This document shows positions 35,107 through 43,116 of a stretch of 64,000 nt of DNA, piece after piece (the stretch's first letter is position 1; each line of letters begins with the position of its first letter). The DNA comes from Acuticoccus kalidii (GTDB lineage Bacteria > Pseudomonadota > Alphaproteobacteria > Rhizobiales > Amorphaceae). The position numbers and the translations under genes were made by a program. The notes under the pieces were generated by a model. That model searched no databases, had not been told where the DNA came from, and was given only the letters and a program-made list of their open reading frames with translations. The stretch covers positions 1 to 64,000 of the forward strand of contig NZ_JAKGCS010000017.1 in NCBI RefSeq assembly GCF_021556395.1, given 5' to 3'.

Positions 35107-35697
35107 TCATGCGAGGCCGGCGCATTCGAGGAACACCGGAAGCGCGGGCTCCAAGGTCGCCCAGGATCCCCGCCGCTCGAGGCGCGGGGCGGCCCGGACG
35201 CTCCACGGATGGATCCGGCGTCGCGCCGGTGGCGGATCCGCGCCCAGGACGGTTGGCGCATCGTCGGCGGGGTGGATGTAGTTGAGGCTGACTACGGGCC
35301 TACGGATTTCAGCAGCGCCGCGGGCACGGTGGTAGAGGAGAAGGCACTCTCCCGTCTCGCCGATGGAGCGGCCCACGAGCCAGCCCGCGTCCTCGAGCGG
35401 GGCACGGAAGATCGCCTCCACATCGTCGAGCGTCGCGAACTCGGCCGGCGGGGCATCCGCATCGGGCCGCCAAAGTCCCGGACTGCCGGGCTCGATCGGG
35501 ATGGACAGAAGCTCGATCCGATCGAGGGCGAGTGTTCGATCCTTGCCGGAGGTGTAGCAACGGCACCGGAGCTGGCGGCCGCCGATACGGATCGGCAGGA
35601 TTTCGCGTGCCGCGCCGGGCTGGCCGCCGCCATGATAACGGATCGAGATCAACTCACCCGTCCCGATCGCCTCTTGCAACCTCGTTTCAGGCGTCAT
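35107..35697 (-). CDS. Hypothetical protein with WYL-like domain
   Basis: 196-aa protein not firmly assigned. Residues about 15-65 (ISIRYHGGG, AREILPI, LRCRCYTSGKDRTLALDRIE) follow the WYL-domain pattern of a beta-barrel that senses ligands, with YTSGKDRTLALDRI matching its closing strand. No helix-turn-helix is present, so it is not a classic WYL regulator. The C-terminal third is basic and unassigned. ATG at 35697 follows AAGGGGAG, a strong site. The sequence upstream (35720-35830) is AT-rich and holds GAATCGAAA/TTTCGGATTC, an imperfect hairpin. Confidence 0.6.
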   Translation of the reverse strand: MTPETRLQEAIGTGELISIRYHGGGQPGAAREILPIRIGGRQLRCRCYTSGKDRTLALDRIELLSIPIEPGSPGLWRPDADAPPAEFATLDDVEAIFRAPLEDAGWLVGRSIGETGECLLLYHRARGAAEIRRPVVSLNYIHPADDAPTVLGADPPPARRRIHPWSVRAAPRLERRGSWATLEPALPVFLECAGLA

Positions 35698-35900
35698 CGA
35701 CCGCTCCCCTTCCACGGAGGCGAGAATTGCCAATTCACGCGAGAATTACAACCTTAAATATATTTTCATGATGATGGATCCGAATCGAAACAGCTTTCGG
35801 ATTCATGAGACATCGTGTGCGTACTATGACGTCTTTACGTTCCTGAAGCCGGCCGCGGGAGACGGCGCAACCGCGACAACATTCTTAGATTGCAGCGGCA

Positions 35901-35924
35901 TGTCCCGGCGCGACCGCCGGGACA
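35901..35924 (-). terminator. Hairpin after alpha-hydroxyacid dehydrogenase gene
   Basis: TGTCCCGGCG (35901-35910), loop CGAC, CGCCGGGACA (35915-35924): a perfect 10-bp stem starting 8 bp beyond the stop at 35932. There is no T tract on the minus strand. Confidence 0.5.
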
Positions 35925-35931
35925 CTCGACT

Positions 35932-37179
35932 TCAGACGGTCGCGATCGAGCGGCGGCTCGGGCGCCATTCTTCGGCGAGCACCGCCTCGGTCAGCTCGTC
36001 GAGTGAGCCGAGACCCAGCATCGCCATGTCCCGGTCGATCTCCTCGGCGAGGAGCTTCGCGGCATATTCGACGCCCGGCACGCCAGCGACGGCCGCCGCG
36101 AACAGGAACGGCCGGCCGACGAACACGAAGTCGGCCCCCAGCGCCAACGCCTTCAGGACGTCGGAACCGCGGCGCACGCCGCTGTCGATCATCACGGCCA
36201 TGTCTCCGGCGACGGCCTTCACTGCCGGAAGCGCACGGATCGAGGAGATCGACGAATCGAGCTGCCGCCCGCCATGATTGGAGACGACCACGCCATCGGC
36301 GCCGAGATCGCGGGCCCGCGCGGCGTCCTCGGGTGCGATCAGGCCCTTGATCACGAGCTTGCCGCCGAAGCGCTGCCGCACCAGCTCGGCATGGCGCCAG
36401 GAGAGCGTCGCGCGTCCGGCGAAGGAGCGGACGACGTCGCGCGCGATGATCGGCGGGCCTCGCTTCACGTCCGAATTCTCGAAATGCGGCATCCCGTGGG
36501 TGCGGAGCGTGCGGAGCATCGTCTCCCACAGCCAGGCCGGCCGGGTGATGCCCTGGAGCGCCACATCGAGGCTCGGCTTCAGGGGCGCGCCGAACTTGTC
36601 GCGCTTGCTGTCCTCGCGGTTGCCCGCGACCGGCACGTCGGCCGTCATCACCAGCGTCTCGTATCCGGCCGCGGTGATCCGCTCGACCATCGCGATGATG
36701 CGCTCGTCGTCGCCGGGCAGGTAGGCCTGATACCAGCGGCTCGGCCCCTCGCGCGCAACACGCTCGAGGCTGGTGAGCGACGTCGCGCTCATCACGGCCG
36801 GAATGCCGCACGCGGCGGCGCCCCGCGCGAGGGCGACGTCACCGTCATAGGCGGCGAGCGCGCTGAGGCCCATCGGCGAGATGCCGAACGGATGGTTGTA
36901 GCGCGTGCCGAACAGCGTCCTGCGCTGATCGCGTATCGCGTGGCCCGCGAGGGCGCGGGGAATCATACGGATCTCGCCGAAATCCGTCCTGTTGAGCCCG
37001 AAGGCCGTCCACCCGTCGGACGCGCCGGCGACGTAGCCGAACACCCCGCGGGGGAGGTGGCGGCGAGCCGCCCCCTCCATCTCCTCGAGATTGAAGACGT
37101 TCCGCAAACGTCGCGGAACCTTTGCGGTCGGCCGTGTCTCGACCCCAGGATCGACGCGATCTGAGGCCGCCTGACTCAT
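35932..37179 (-). CDS. FMN-dependent alpha-hydroxy-acid dehydrogenase
   Basis: 415-aa flavoenzyme of the L-lactate dehydrogenase/glycolate oxidase family, oxidising an L-2-hydroxyacid to the 2-oxoacid. Motifs: YVAGASDGWTAF, ISPMGLSALAAYDGD, TADVPVAGNRE, KGLIAPEDA (Lys), SNHGGRQLD with the catalytic His and Arg, and DSGVRRGSDVLKALALGADFVFVGRP. Lactate, mandelate and glycolate are all possible substrates. ATG 37179 overlaps the RraA-family stop by 4 bp; last gene of a three-gene operon. Confidence 0.9.
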   Translation of the reverse strand: MSQAASDRVDPGVETRPTAKVPRRLRNVFNLEEMEGAARRHLPRGVFGYVAGASDGWTAFGLNRTDFGEIRMIPRALAGHAIRDQRRTLFGTRYNHPFGISPMGLSALAAYDGDVALARGAAACGIPAVMSATSLTSLERVAREGPSRWYQAYLPGDDERIIAMVERITAAGYETLVMTADVPVAGNREDSKRDKFGAPLKPSLDVALQGITRPAWLWETMLRTLRTHGMPHFENSDVKRGPPIIARDVVRSFAGRATLSWRHAELVRQRFGGKLVIKGLIAPEDAARARDLGADGVVVSNHGGRQLDSSISSIRALPAVKAVAGDMAVMIDSGVRRGSDVLKALALGADFVFVGRPFLFAAAVAGVPGVEYAAKLLAEEIDRDMAMLGLGSLDELTEAVLAEEWRPSRRSIATV

Positions 37180-37856
37180 TCCTCGATCTCGCAGTTCTTC
37201 GCCTTGAGCGTCGCGTCGACCCAGGCCCGGTCCATGGTGCCGGCCTCGATATGACCGAACTCGCGCTTCTCGGCCTCCTGTTTGGCCTCGGCCGCGGCAA
37301 GGATCGTCTCCGCCTCGTCGAACGGGACGCACAGGACACCGTCGCCGTCGCCGATGATGAGATCGCCAGGCTCGATCACCATGCCGTCGATCGCGACCGG
37401 CACGTTGATTTCGCCGGGGCCGTCTTTGTAGGGGCCACGGTGGCTGACGCCGGCGGCGAACATCGCGAGACCGCTCTCGCGGATCTCGTCCGCGTCGCGG
37501 ATCGCGCCGTTGATGACGAAGCCGGCGATCCCCTTCTTGAGGCTCATCGTCGTCATGATGTCGCCGAGGATCGAGTTGGTGAGGTCGCCGCCGGCGTCCA
37601 CCACGATCACGTCACCGGGCGCGGCGATGTCGATCGCCTTGTGCACCATGAGATTGTCGCCGGGGCGCGTCTTCACGGTGAGCGCCGGGCCGACGAGGCG
37701 CACGCCCGCGCGGTGATAGGGCGTGAGGCGCGCACCGCCAGCGGTCATGCGCGACATGGAATCGCTCACATTCGCGACCGGCAGAGCGGCGAAACGCTTC
37801 GCGATCGCTTCCGAAACAGCGCGCTTGCGCTTCAAGACGCGGAATCCGATTGTCAT
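37176..37856 (-). CDS. RraA-family aldolase-like protein
   Basis: 226-aa member of the RraA/HMG aldolase family, which includes RNase E inhibitors and pyruvate aldolases cleaving 4-hydroxy-4-methyl-2-oxoglutarate. The aldolase residues are present: GDVIVVDAGGD, FVINGAIRD (Arg and Asp) and GDGDGVLCVP. Between 2-hydroxyacid enzymes a retro-aldol or decarboxylase role is more likely than RNase E control, but the substrate is unknown. Stop overlaps the following FMN dehydrogenase start. Confidence 0.86.
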   Translation of the reverse strand: MTIGFRVLKRKRAVSEAIAKRFAALPVANVSDSMSRMTAGGARLTPYHRAGVRLVGPALTVKTRPGDNLMVHKAIDIAAPGDVIVVDAGGDLTNSILGDIMTTMSLKKGIAGFVINGAIRDADEIRESGLAMFAAGVSHRGPYKDGPGEINVPVAIDGMVIEPGDLIIGDGDGVLCVPFDEAETILAAAEAKQEAEKREFGHIEAGTMDRAWVDATLKAKNCEIEE

Positions 37857-37883
37857 TCAGTCCTCCCTCGGGAAATCGAAGAT

Positions 37884-38822
37884 TTAGGCGACGACGCCGG
37901 CGGGCGCCGGCTCGGCGAGACACGCAAGCACCTTGTCGGCGATCGCGGTGCCGACGCGGCGCAGGCTCGCCTCGGTCTGCGCGCCCATATGCGGCGTGGC
38001 GATGAAGCCGTCGATCGACAAGAGCGGGCTTTCATATTTCGGCTCGCTGACGAACACGTCCGACGCCGCGCCGCGCAGATGGCCGGAGACGAGCGCCTCG
38101 GCGAGCGCCGCCTCGTCGACCGTGCCGCCACGGGCGAGATTGACGAGGAACGAGCCCTCGTTCATCCGCGCGATCGCCTCGCGATCGAACATGTTGCGCG
38201 TCTCGTCGGTGAGCGGCATGTGCAGGAAAATGATGCCCGATTCGGCGATCAGCTCGTCGATCGTCGCCACCGGGCGGACACGCTGCGGCCAGGCGTCGGG
38301 CGCGAGATAGGGGTCATAGCCGACGACGGTGGAGCCGAAACCGCCGACGAGCCGCTGCGCCGTCGCGCGGCCGACATTGCCGAGGCCGACGATTCCGGCG
38401 GTGAGCTCGGCGAGCTCGAATCCGGTCCGCTCGGCCGGCGGCAGGAGGATCCCGTTCCGCAGCGCGGTCGTCTGCCGCTCGAGCCCGCGCAGCAGGGCGA
38501 GCGCCATGCCGATCGCGAGATCGGCGACGGACGGTGCGTTGACGCCCGGCGTGTGGCGCACCTCGATCCCGAGCGCAGCGGCGGCGTCCGCGTCGATATT
38601 GTCGACGCCGGCGCCGTGTTTGCCGACCACCTTGAGCCGCTTGGCCGCCTTCAGATCGTCAGCGCTGATGCGGGTGCCGCGCACGATGAGACCGTCGGCC
38701 TCTTCCCGCCAGTTCGCCGCGTCCTTGGGGCGCCGAAGGTCGGCCCGTTCGGCGAGGTAGTCGTAGACGGCGGGGTGGATCTCGTCGAGCACACACACGA
38801 CGGGGCGGCGGGTTTGGGTCAT
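37884..38822 (-). CDS. D-2-hydroxyacid dehydrogenase
   Basis: NAD-dependent dehydrogenase of 312 aa, SerA/D-isomer family. Motifs: KVVGKHGAGVDNID, Rossmann GLGNVGRATAQRL (about residues 148-160), LPLTDETRNMF-type HMPLTDETRNM, NLARGGTVDEAALAEAL with catalytic Arg, and TPHMGAQTEASL with catalytic His. No ACT domain, so it is not a full-length phosphoglycerate dehydrogenase. First gene of an operon with the RraA-like protein (27-bp gap) and the FMN dehydrogenase; divergent from tctC. Confidence 0.9.
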   Translation of the reverse strand: MTQTRRPVVCVLDEIHPAVYDYLAERADLRRPKDAANWREEADGLIVRGTRISADDLKAAKRLKVVGKHGAGVDNIDADAAAALGIEVRHTPGVNAPSVADLAIGMALALLRGLERQTTALRNGILLPPAERTGFELAELTAGIVGLGNVGRATAQRLVGGFGSTVVGYDPYLAPDAWPQRVRPVATIDELIAESGIIFLHMPLTDETRNMFDREAIARMNEGSFLVNLARGGTVDEAALAEALVSGHLRGAASDVFVSEPKYESPLLSIDGFIATPHMGAQTEASLRRVGTAIADKVLACLAEPAPAGVVA

Positions 38823-39181
38823 CGAATTCGTCCGGCCTAGGCGGTTGCGACACTCCCGAAGACGGGGATGCCGAGATTGCGACGGCGATGCCGAGGGAGC
38901 GTTTGCCGACCGTCGCCGACCGGATCCGCCGCACCTCGAGCGTCGCCTGGGCAGTACATAAAAAATACAAAAAAGGCGAGAGCTGCAATTGCCCTCACCT
39001 CACAGGGTCGTGCCGGATGAGCGGCATATATCCAAATTCGCCAATTAATTCATACTTTTAGACCGACCCATCAGGAAGCGGGCATTACCCCCTTTACCCG
39101 AACGGCTCGGTTCCTATAGATCAACCGTGTCCAAAATCGGCGGGTGTGCCGGTGCGGATACGCTTTCGAATGGGAGGATCT
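38823..39181. promoter_or_regulatory. Divergent control region, hydroxyacid operon and tctC1
   Basis: The 359-bp gap separates leftward hydroxyacid-dehydrogenase from rightward tctC. Its centre (38950-39060) is AT-rich with runs of A and TATATCC, unlike its surroundings, as expected for promoters and regulator sites. On the plus strand TTTACC (39093-39098) and TATAGA (39115-39120), 16 bases apart, are a possible tctC promoter with a leader of about 55 bases. No clear operator palindrome was found. Confidence 0.4.
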
Positions 39182-40144
39182 ATGAAGAAGACTCTGGCGA
39201 TCGCCGGCGCCCTCTTGGCGACATCGATCGGAACGACGCCCGCATTCGCGGACTATCCCGAGCGCCCGATCACGATGATCGTCGCCTACACCGCAGGTGG
39301 CGGCACGGACATCGCGGCCCGCACCCTCGTCCCCTACATCGAGGAAGAGCTCGGCGGCGCGACCATCACCGTCCTCAACCGGCCCGGCGCCGGTGGTGAA
39401 ATCGGCTTCACCGCGCTCAGCCAAGCCAAGCCGGACGGCTACACGATCGGCTTCATCAACACCCCGAACCTTCTGTCGATCCCGATCGCCCGCAACGCGC
39501 GCTATTCGCTCGACAGCTTCGCCCCGGTCGCCGACATCATCTACGATCCGGGCGCGTTCAGCGTTCGCCCCGATTCCGGCATCACCAACCTCGAGGAGCT
39601 CGTCGCCTTCGCGAAGGAGAACCCCGGCGCGGTGACGTACGGGACCACCGGCATCGGCTCGGATGACCATCTCGCCGCGCTCCGCTTCGAGCGTCTCACC
39701 GGCGTGAAGTTCGAGCACATCCCCTTCTCCGGTAACGTCGACGTGCGCGCGGCGGTCCTCGGCGGTCACATCATGATGGCCTCGATGAACGTCTCCGAGA
39801 CGGTTCCCGACGCCGAAGAGGGCACGCTCGTGCTGCTCGGCCAGATGGCCGAAAAGCGTTGGGACGGCGCGCCGGACGTGCCGACCTTCCAGGAGCAGGG
39901 TTTCGACGTGATCATGGGTTCCGACCGTGGCATCGCCGCGCCGGCCGGCACGCCGGAAGAAATCCTCACGACGCTGTCCGAAGCGATCGGCCGCGCCGTG
40001 CAGAACCCTGAGTTCCAGGAAGCCGCCAAGAAGCAGGACCTCGCTCTGTCCTATCTCGACAGCGAGGCGTTCCGCGCTCACCTCGAGCAGCTCGACGCGA
40101 CGCTCCACACGCTCTGGGACGAAGAGCCCTGGGTCCAGGAATAA
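39182..40144 (+). CDS. tctC: TTT transporter substrate-binding protein (TctC family), first copy
   Basis: Periplasmic solute-binding protein, 320 aa. Signal peptide MKKTLAIAGALLATSIGTTPAFAD. Bug/TctC family marks: DYPERPITMIVAYTAGGGTDIAARTL, LNRPGAGGEIGFTALSQAKPDGYTIGF, TTGIGSDDHLAA and IMGSDRGIAAPAGTPEEI. Ligand is unknown; carboxylates such as citrate or adipate are known in the family. ATG at 39182 follows GGGAGGATCT. A terminator hairpin separates it from tctB. Confidence 0.93.
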   Translation: MKKTLAIAGALLATSIGTTPAFADYPERPITMIVAYTAGGGTDIAARTLVPYIEEELGGATITVLNRPGAGGEIGFTALSQAKPDGYTIGFINTPNLLSIPIARNARYSLDSFAPVADIIYDPGAFSVRPDSGITNLEELVAFAKENPGAVTYGTTGIGSDDHLAALRFERLTGVKFEHIPFSGNVDVRAAVLGGHIMMASMNVSETVPDAEEGTLVLLGQMAEKRWDGAPDVPTFQEQGFDVIMGSDRGIAAPAGTPEEILTTLSEAIGRAVQNPEFQEAAKKQDLALSYLDSEAFRAHLEQLDATLHTLWDEEPWVQE

Positions 40145-40155
40145 GACCCGCGAAG

Positions 40156-40182
40156 GGGGCCGGATCGGATCCGGCCCCTTTT
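40156..40182 (+). terminator. Internal hairpin terminator after tctC1
   Basis: GGGGCCGG (40156-40163), loop ATCGGAT, CCGGCCCC (40171-40178), then TTTT. Lies between tctC and tctB of the same operon, probably limiting read-through so the binding protein is made in excess. Confidence 0.8.
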
Positions 40183-40222
40183 CGTCTCAACGCGAAAAAG
40201 TTCATTGCTTAGGGAGATTTCG

Positions 40223-40681
40223 ATGCCGAGAAGCGTCATCGAACTCGTTGCGGCGCTCGTCGCCACGGCGGTCGCCGTCGCCGGCATCGTCGAGGCCTCG
40301 GGATATCGCGGAGCGTCGTCTTATATGCCGCTCGCGGTGACGGGGATCGCCGCCGTCCTCGGCCTCGTCTGGGCCGGTCAATCCGCATTCGCCCTCGCGC
40401 GCGGCGCCGGCGGCACGATGCAGTTTCCGGCCGCGCTCGTCGGTCGCTTCATCATCATCGTCGCCGCGGCCGTCGCCTACGTCTATGGCATCGCCCATAT
40501 CGGCTACTTCACCTCGACCATCATCATGGTTCCGGTGCTGTCGACCGCGATCGGCTATCGCAATTTCGTCGTCACCGTCCTCGCGACGATCGGCTTCTGC
40601 GCCGTTCTTTACGCCGTCTTCCGGCTCCTCCTGTCCGTTCCGTTGCCGCCTGAGGCGATCCTCAACCTGTTGGGAGCCTGA
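40223..40681 (+). CDS. tctB: TTT transporter small membrane subunit (TctB family), first copy
   Basis: 152-aa protein with four predicted membrane spans (about residues 5-25, 35-55, 75-95, 115-140), the TctB architecture. Sequence is poorly conserved, as usual; identity rests on size, topology and position between tctC and tctA. ATG at 40223 with AGGGAG upstream. Its stop overlaps the tctA ATG. Confidence 0.85.
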   Translation: MPRSVIELVAALVATAVAVAGIVEASGYRGASSYMPLAVTGIAAVLGLVWAGQSAFALARGAGGTMQFPAALVGRFIIIVAAAVAYVYGIAHIGYFTSTIIMVPVLSTAIGYRNFVVTVLATIGFCAVLYAVFRLLLSVPLPPEAILNLLGA

Positions 40682-42201
40682 TGATGGACCTTTTCGGCCC
40701 GATTCTCTCCGCTGCCCCGCAGCTTCTCGACCCGAGCGTCATCATTGCGATGATCGTCGGCACCGCCGTCGGCATCGCGGTCGGCGCCCTGCCCGGCCTC
40801 TCCGCCACGATGGGCATCGCCGTCCTCATCCCGCTGACCTTCTCGATGTCGCCGCTGGTCGCGCTCGGCATGATCGCCGGCATCTATAATGGCGCGATGT
40901 ATGGCGGCTCGATCCCCGCGATCCTGCTGCGCATTCCAGGCACGCCGGCCGGTATCGCCACCGTCTTCGACGGCCACGAGATGGCCAAGCAAGGCCGCGC
41001 CCGGCTCGCCCTCGACATCTCGCTGGTGTCGTCCTCGCTCGGCTCGGCGGTCAGCGCCATCGCACTCCTCTTCCTCGCCCCGCCGCTCGCGGCGATCGCG
41101 CTGAAGTTCAGCCCGGCTGACTATTTCTGGCTCGCCCTTTTCGGCCTGACGACGATCTCCGTCCTCCTCGCCGACAATCCAGCGAAAGGCTTCCTCTCCG
41201 CCTGTCTCGGCCTCGCCATCGGTATGGCCGGGATCGACACGCTGACGGGGACGGAGCGCTTCACCTTCGGCACGCTCGACCTCCTTTCAGGTGTCGACAT
41301 CATCGTCCTCCTCACCGGACTTTACGCGATCCCGCCGGCGCTCGACCTGATGCTCGGCGGCAACGCGGTCGCGAAGGACGAGCTGTCGATCGGCGGCAAG
41401 CGGGAATCCTTCCGCTGGCGTTCGCTGATCCCGGTCTGGATCCGCTCGTCCTTTATCGGCCTCGTCGTCGGCCTCATTCCGGCACTGGGCGGCAACATCG
41501 CCGCGATCCTCGCCTGGAACGAGCAGCGCCGCGCGACCCCCGAGAAGGACAAGCCGAATTACGGCAAGGGGATGCCGGAGGGACTCGCCGCGCCGGAATG
41601 CGCCAACAACGCCGATACGGGCGCGACGCTGATCCCCGCCCTCACGCTCGGTGTGCCGGGCAACGCAGTGGCCGCAGTCATTCTCGGCGCGCTCCTGGTG
41701 CACGGGCTGCGCCCCGGACCGGAGCTCTTCCGCGACAACGCGCAGACCGTCTACGGCTTCATGCTGACGATGCTCGTCACCGCGGGCCTGATGTACGTTG
41801 TCGGCAAGATCGGCGCGCGCGCCTTCATCAACGTGCTGCGCCTGCCGCCGCGCCTGCTCGGCCCGATGATCCTCGCGCTCACGACCGTCGGCGTCTACGC
41901 GGTCCACAACTCGATGTTCGAGGTGTGGATGATGCTGGGCTTCGGCCTTCTGGGCTTCGTCATGGAGCGCCTTTCGGTGCCGACCGCGCCGGCCGTGCTC
42001 GCGGTGATCCTCGGACCGATGGCGGAGGAGTCGCTTCGCCGCGCCTTCCTCATCTCGCGCGGCGATCCGACCTATCTCGTCGCGAGCCCGATCTCCTGGG
42101 TGCTGATCACGTTGATCGTGGTGACGCTCCTCACCCCGGTCTGGCGCAGCATCCGTGCTCGCCGCAAACCGACGGGCGAAGACGCCGCAGCCGAAGCCTG
42201 A
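40681..42201 (+). CDS. tctA: TTT transporter large membrane subunit (TctA family), first copy
   Basis: 506-aa integral membrane protein, the secondary transport channel of the tripartite tricarboxylate transporter. Family blocks: GTAVGIAVGALPGLSATMGIAVLIPLTF, YNGAMYGGSIPAILLRIPGTPAG, PALGGNIAAILAWNEQRR, GAPECANNADTGA-type APECANNADTGATLIPALTLGVPGNAVAAV. The start may be 40681 or 40684. Last transporter gene before a strong terminator. Confidence 0.95.
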   Translation: MMDLFGPILSAAPQLLDPSVIIAMIVGTAVGIAVGALPGLSATMGIAVLIPLTFSMSPLVALGMIAGIYNGAMYGGSIPAILLRIPGTPAGIATVFDGHEMAKQGRARLALDISLVSSSLGSAVSAIALLFLAPPLAAIALKFSPADYFWLALFGLTTISVLLADNPAKGFLSACLGLAIGMAGIDTLTGTERFTFGTLDLLSGVDIIVLLTGLYAIPPALDLMLGGNAVAKDELSIGGKRESFRWRSLIPVWIRSSFIGLVVGLIPALGGNIAAILAWNEQRRATPEKDKPNYGKGMPEGLAAPECANNADTGATLIPALTLGVPGNAVAAVILGALLVHGLRPGPELFRDNAQTVYGFMLTMLVTAGLMYVVGKIGARAFINVLRLPPRLLGPMILALTTVGVYAVHNSMFEVWMMLGFGLLGFVMERLSVPTAPAVLAVILGPMAEESLRRAFLISRGDPTYLVASPISWVLITLIVVTLLTPVWRSIRARRKPTGEDAAAEA

Positions 42202-42251
42202 GGGCAACGCGCCCGAAGCGGTTGCGCGACGGGCACGTCGGCTCATCATCG

Positions 42252-42285
42252 GGGCACGAGCGGGACACCGTTCGTGCCCTTTTTT
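42252..42285 (+). terminator. Intrinsic terminator after tctA1
   Basis: GGGCACGA-G-CGG (42252-42263), loop GACA, CCG-T-TCGTGCCC (42268-42279), followed by six T (42280-42285). Strong terminator separating tctA from the GntR gene. Confidence 0.88.
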
Positions 42286-42386
42286 GAGCGCCGCCGCGTG
42301 CTCACCAAGGCCACGCCAGATGGCACGGACCGCGAGCCGACGAGGCTCACGCCGACAACACCCTAGGGACTGAGAGACGAGGCATC

Positions 42387-43097
42387 ATGAACGTCAGTGA
42401 AAAGGTTCATATCGTCCTGCGGCGGCGTCTCATGTCGGGCTTCTACAATCCCGGCGCCCAACTGAAGGAAGAGGCGGTCGCCGCCGATCTCGGCGTCAGC
42501 CGGACGCCGGTGCGCTCCGCCATCCAGCGGCTGATCAGCGAAGGTCTACTCGAACCCGCAGCCAAGCGCGGCGCGATCGTGACGCCCTGGCGCATCGATG
42601 ACGCCGAGGACATCTTCAATCTGCGGATCCTCCTCGAGGGCTACGGCGCCGCCCTCGCGGCCCGCAACGCCTCGGACGAGACGTTCGACCACATGGAGAT
42701 GCTCAATCAGCGCATGGCCGACGCCGTCCGGCTGCAGGACGAGAGCCGCCTCGCGATCATCCACAAGGCGAATTACGAATTTCATCTGACGATGTTTCAG
42801 ACCTGCGGCAGCGCGCATCTGCGCACCTTCGGGTCGAGCCTGCTCGACTATCCGCTCGTGATCGGCGGCTTCTACATCTACACCGACGAGGACATGGAAG
42901 AGAGCATCCGCCAGCACGGCGAGATCATCTCGGCGCTCCGCGCGCGCAACGGCGAGTGGGCGACGGCGGCGATCAAATGCCACCTCACCGCCGCGATCGT
43001 GCGCTTTCGTCGTGCCGGAACGTTGAAGGACGGCTCATTGCGCCCACCGCCCGTGGGCCTCATCCCCGACGAGATGCCGGACGAGACGGCCGAGTAG
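42387..43097 (+). CDS. GntR-family regulator (FCD type), first copy
   Basis: 236-aa transcription factor. N-terminal winged helix-turn-helix: LRRRLMSGFYNPGAQLKEEAVAADLGVSRTPVRSAIQRL (residues 11-50). C-terminal FCD all-helical ligand domain with NLRILLEGYGAALAA, the metal/ligand His residues in NYEFHLTMF and ESIRQHGEII, and IKCHLTAAI. Probably controls the adjacent TTT operon and the IlvD-type dehydratase, binding an organic acid. Convergent with ilvD-like gene, 19 bp apart. Confidence 0.9.
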   Translation: MNVSEKVHIVLRRRLMSGFYNPGAQLKEEAVAADLGVSRTPVRSAIQRLISEGLLEPAAKRGAIVTPWRIDDAEDIFNLRILLEGYGAALAARNASDETFDHMEMLNQRMADAVRLQDESRLAIIHKANYEFHLTMFQTCGSAHLRTFGSSLLDYPLVIGGFYIYTDEDMEESIRQHGEIISALRARNGEWATAAIKCHLTAAIVRFRRAGTLKDGSLRPPPVGLIPDEMPDETAE

Positions 43098-43116
43098 GCC
43101 GCCTCGTCGATCGGTC

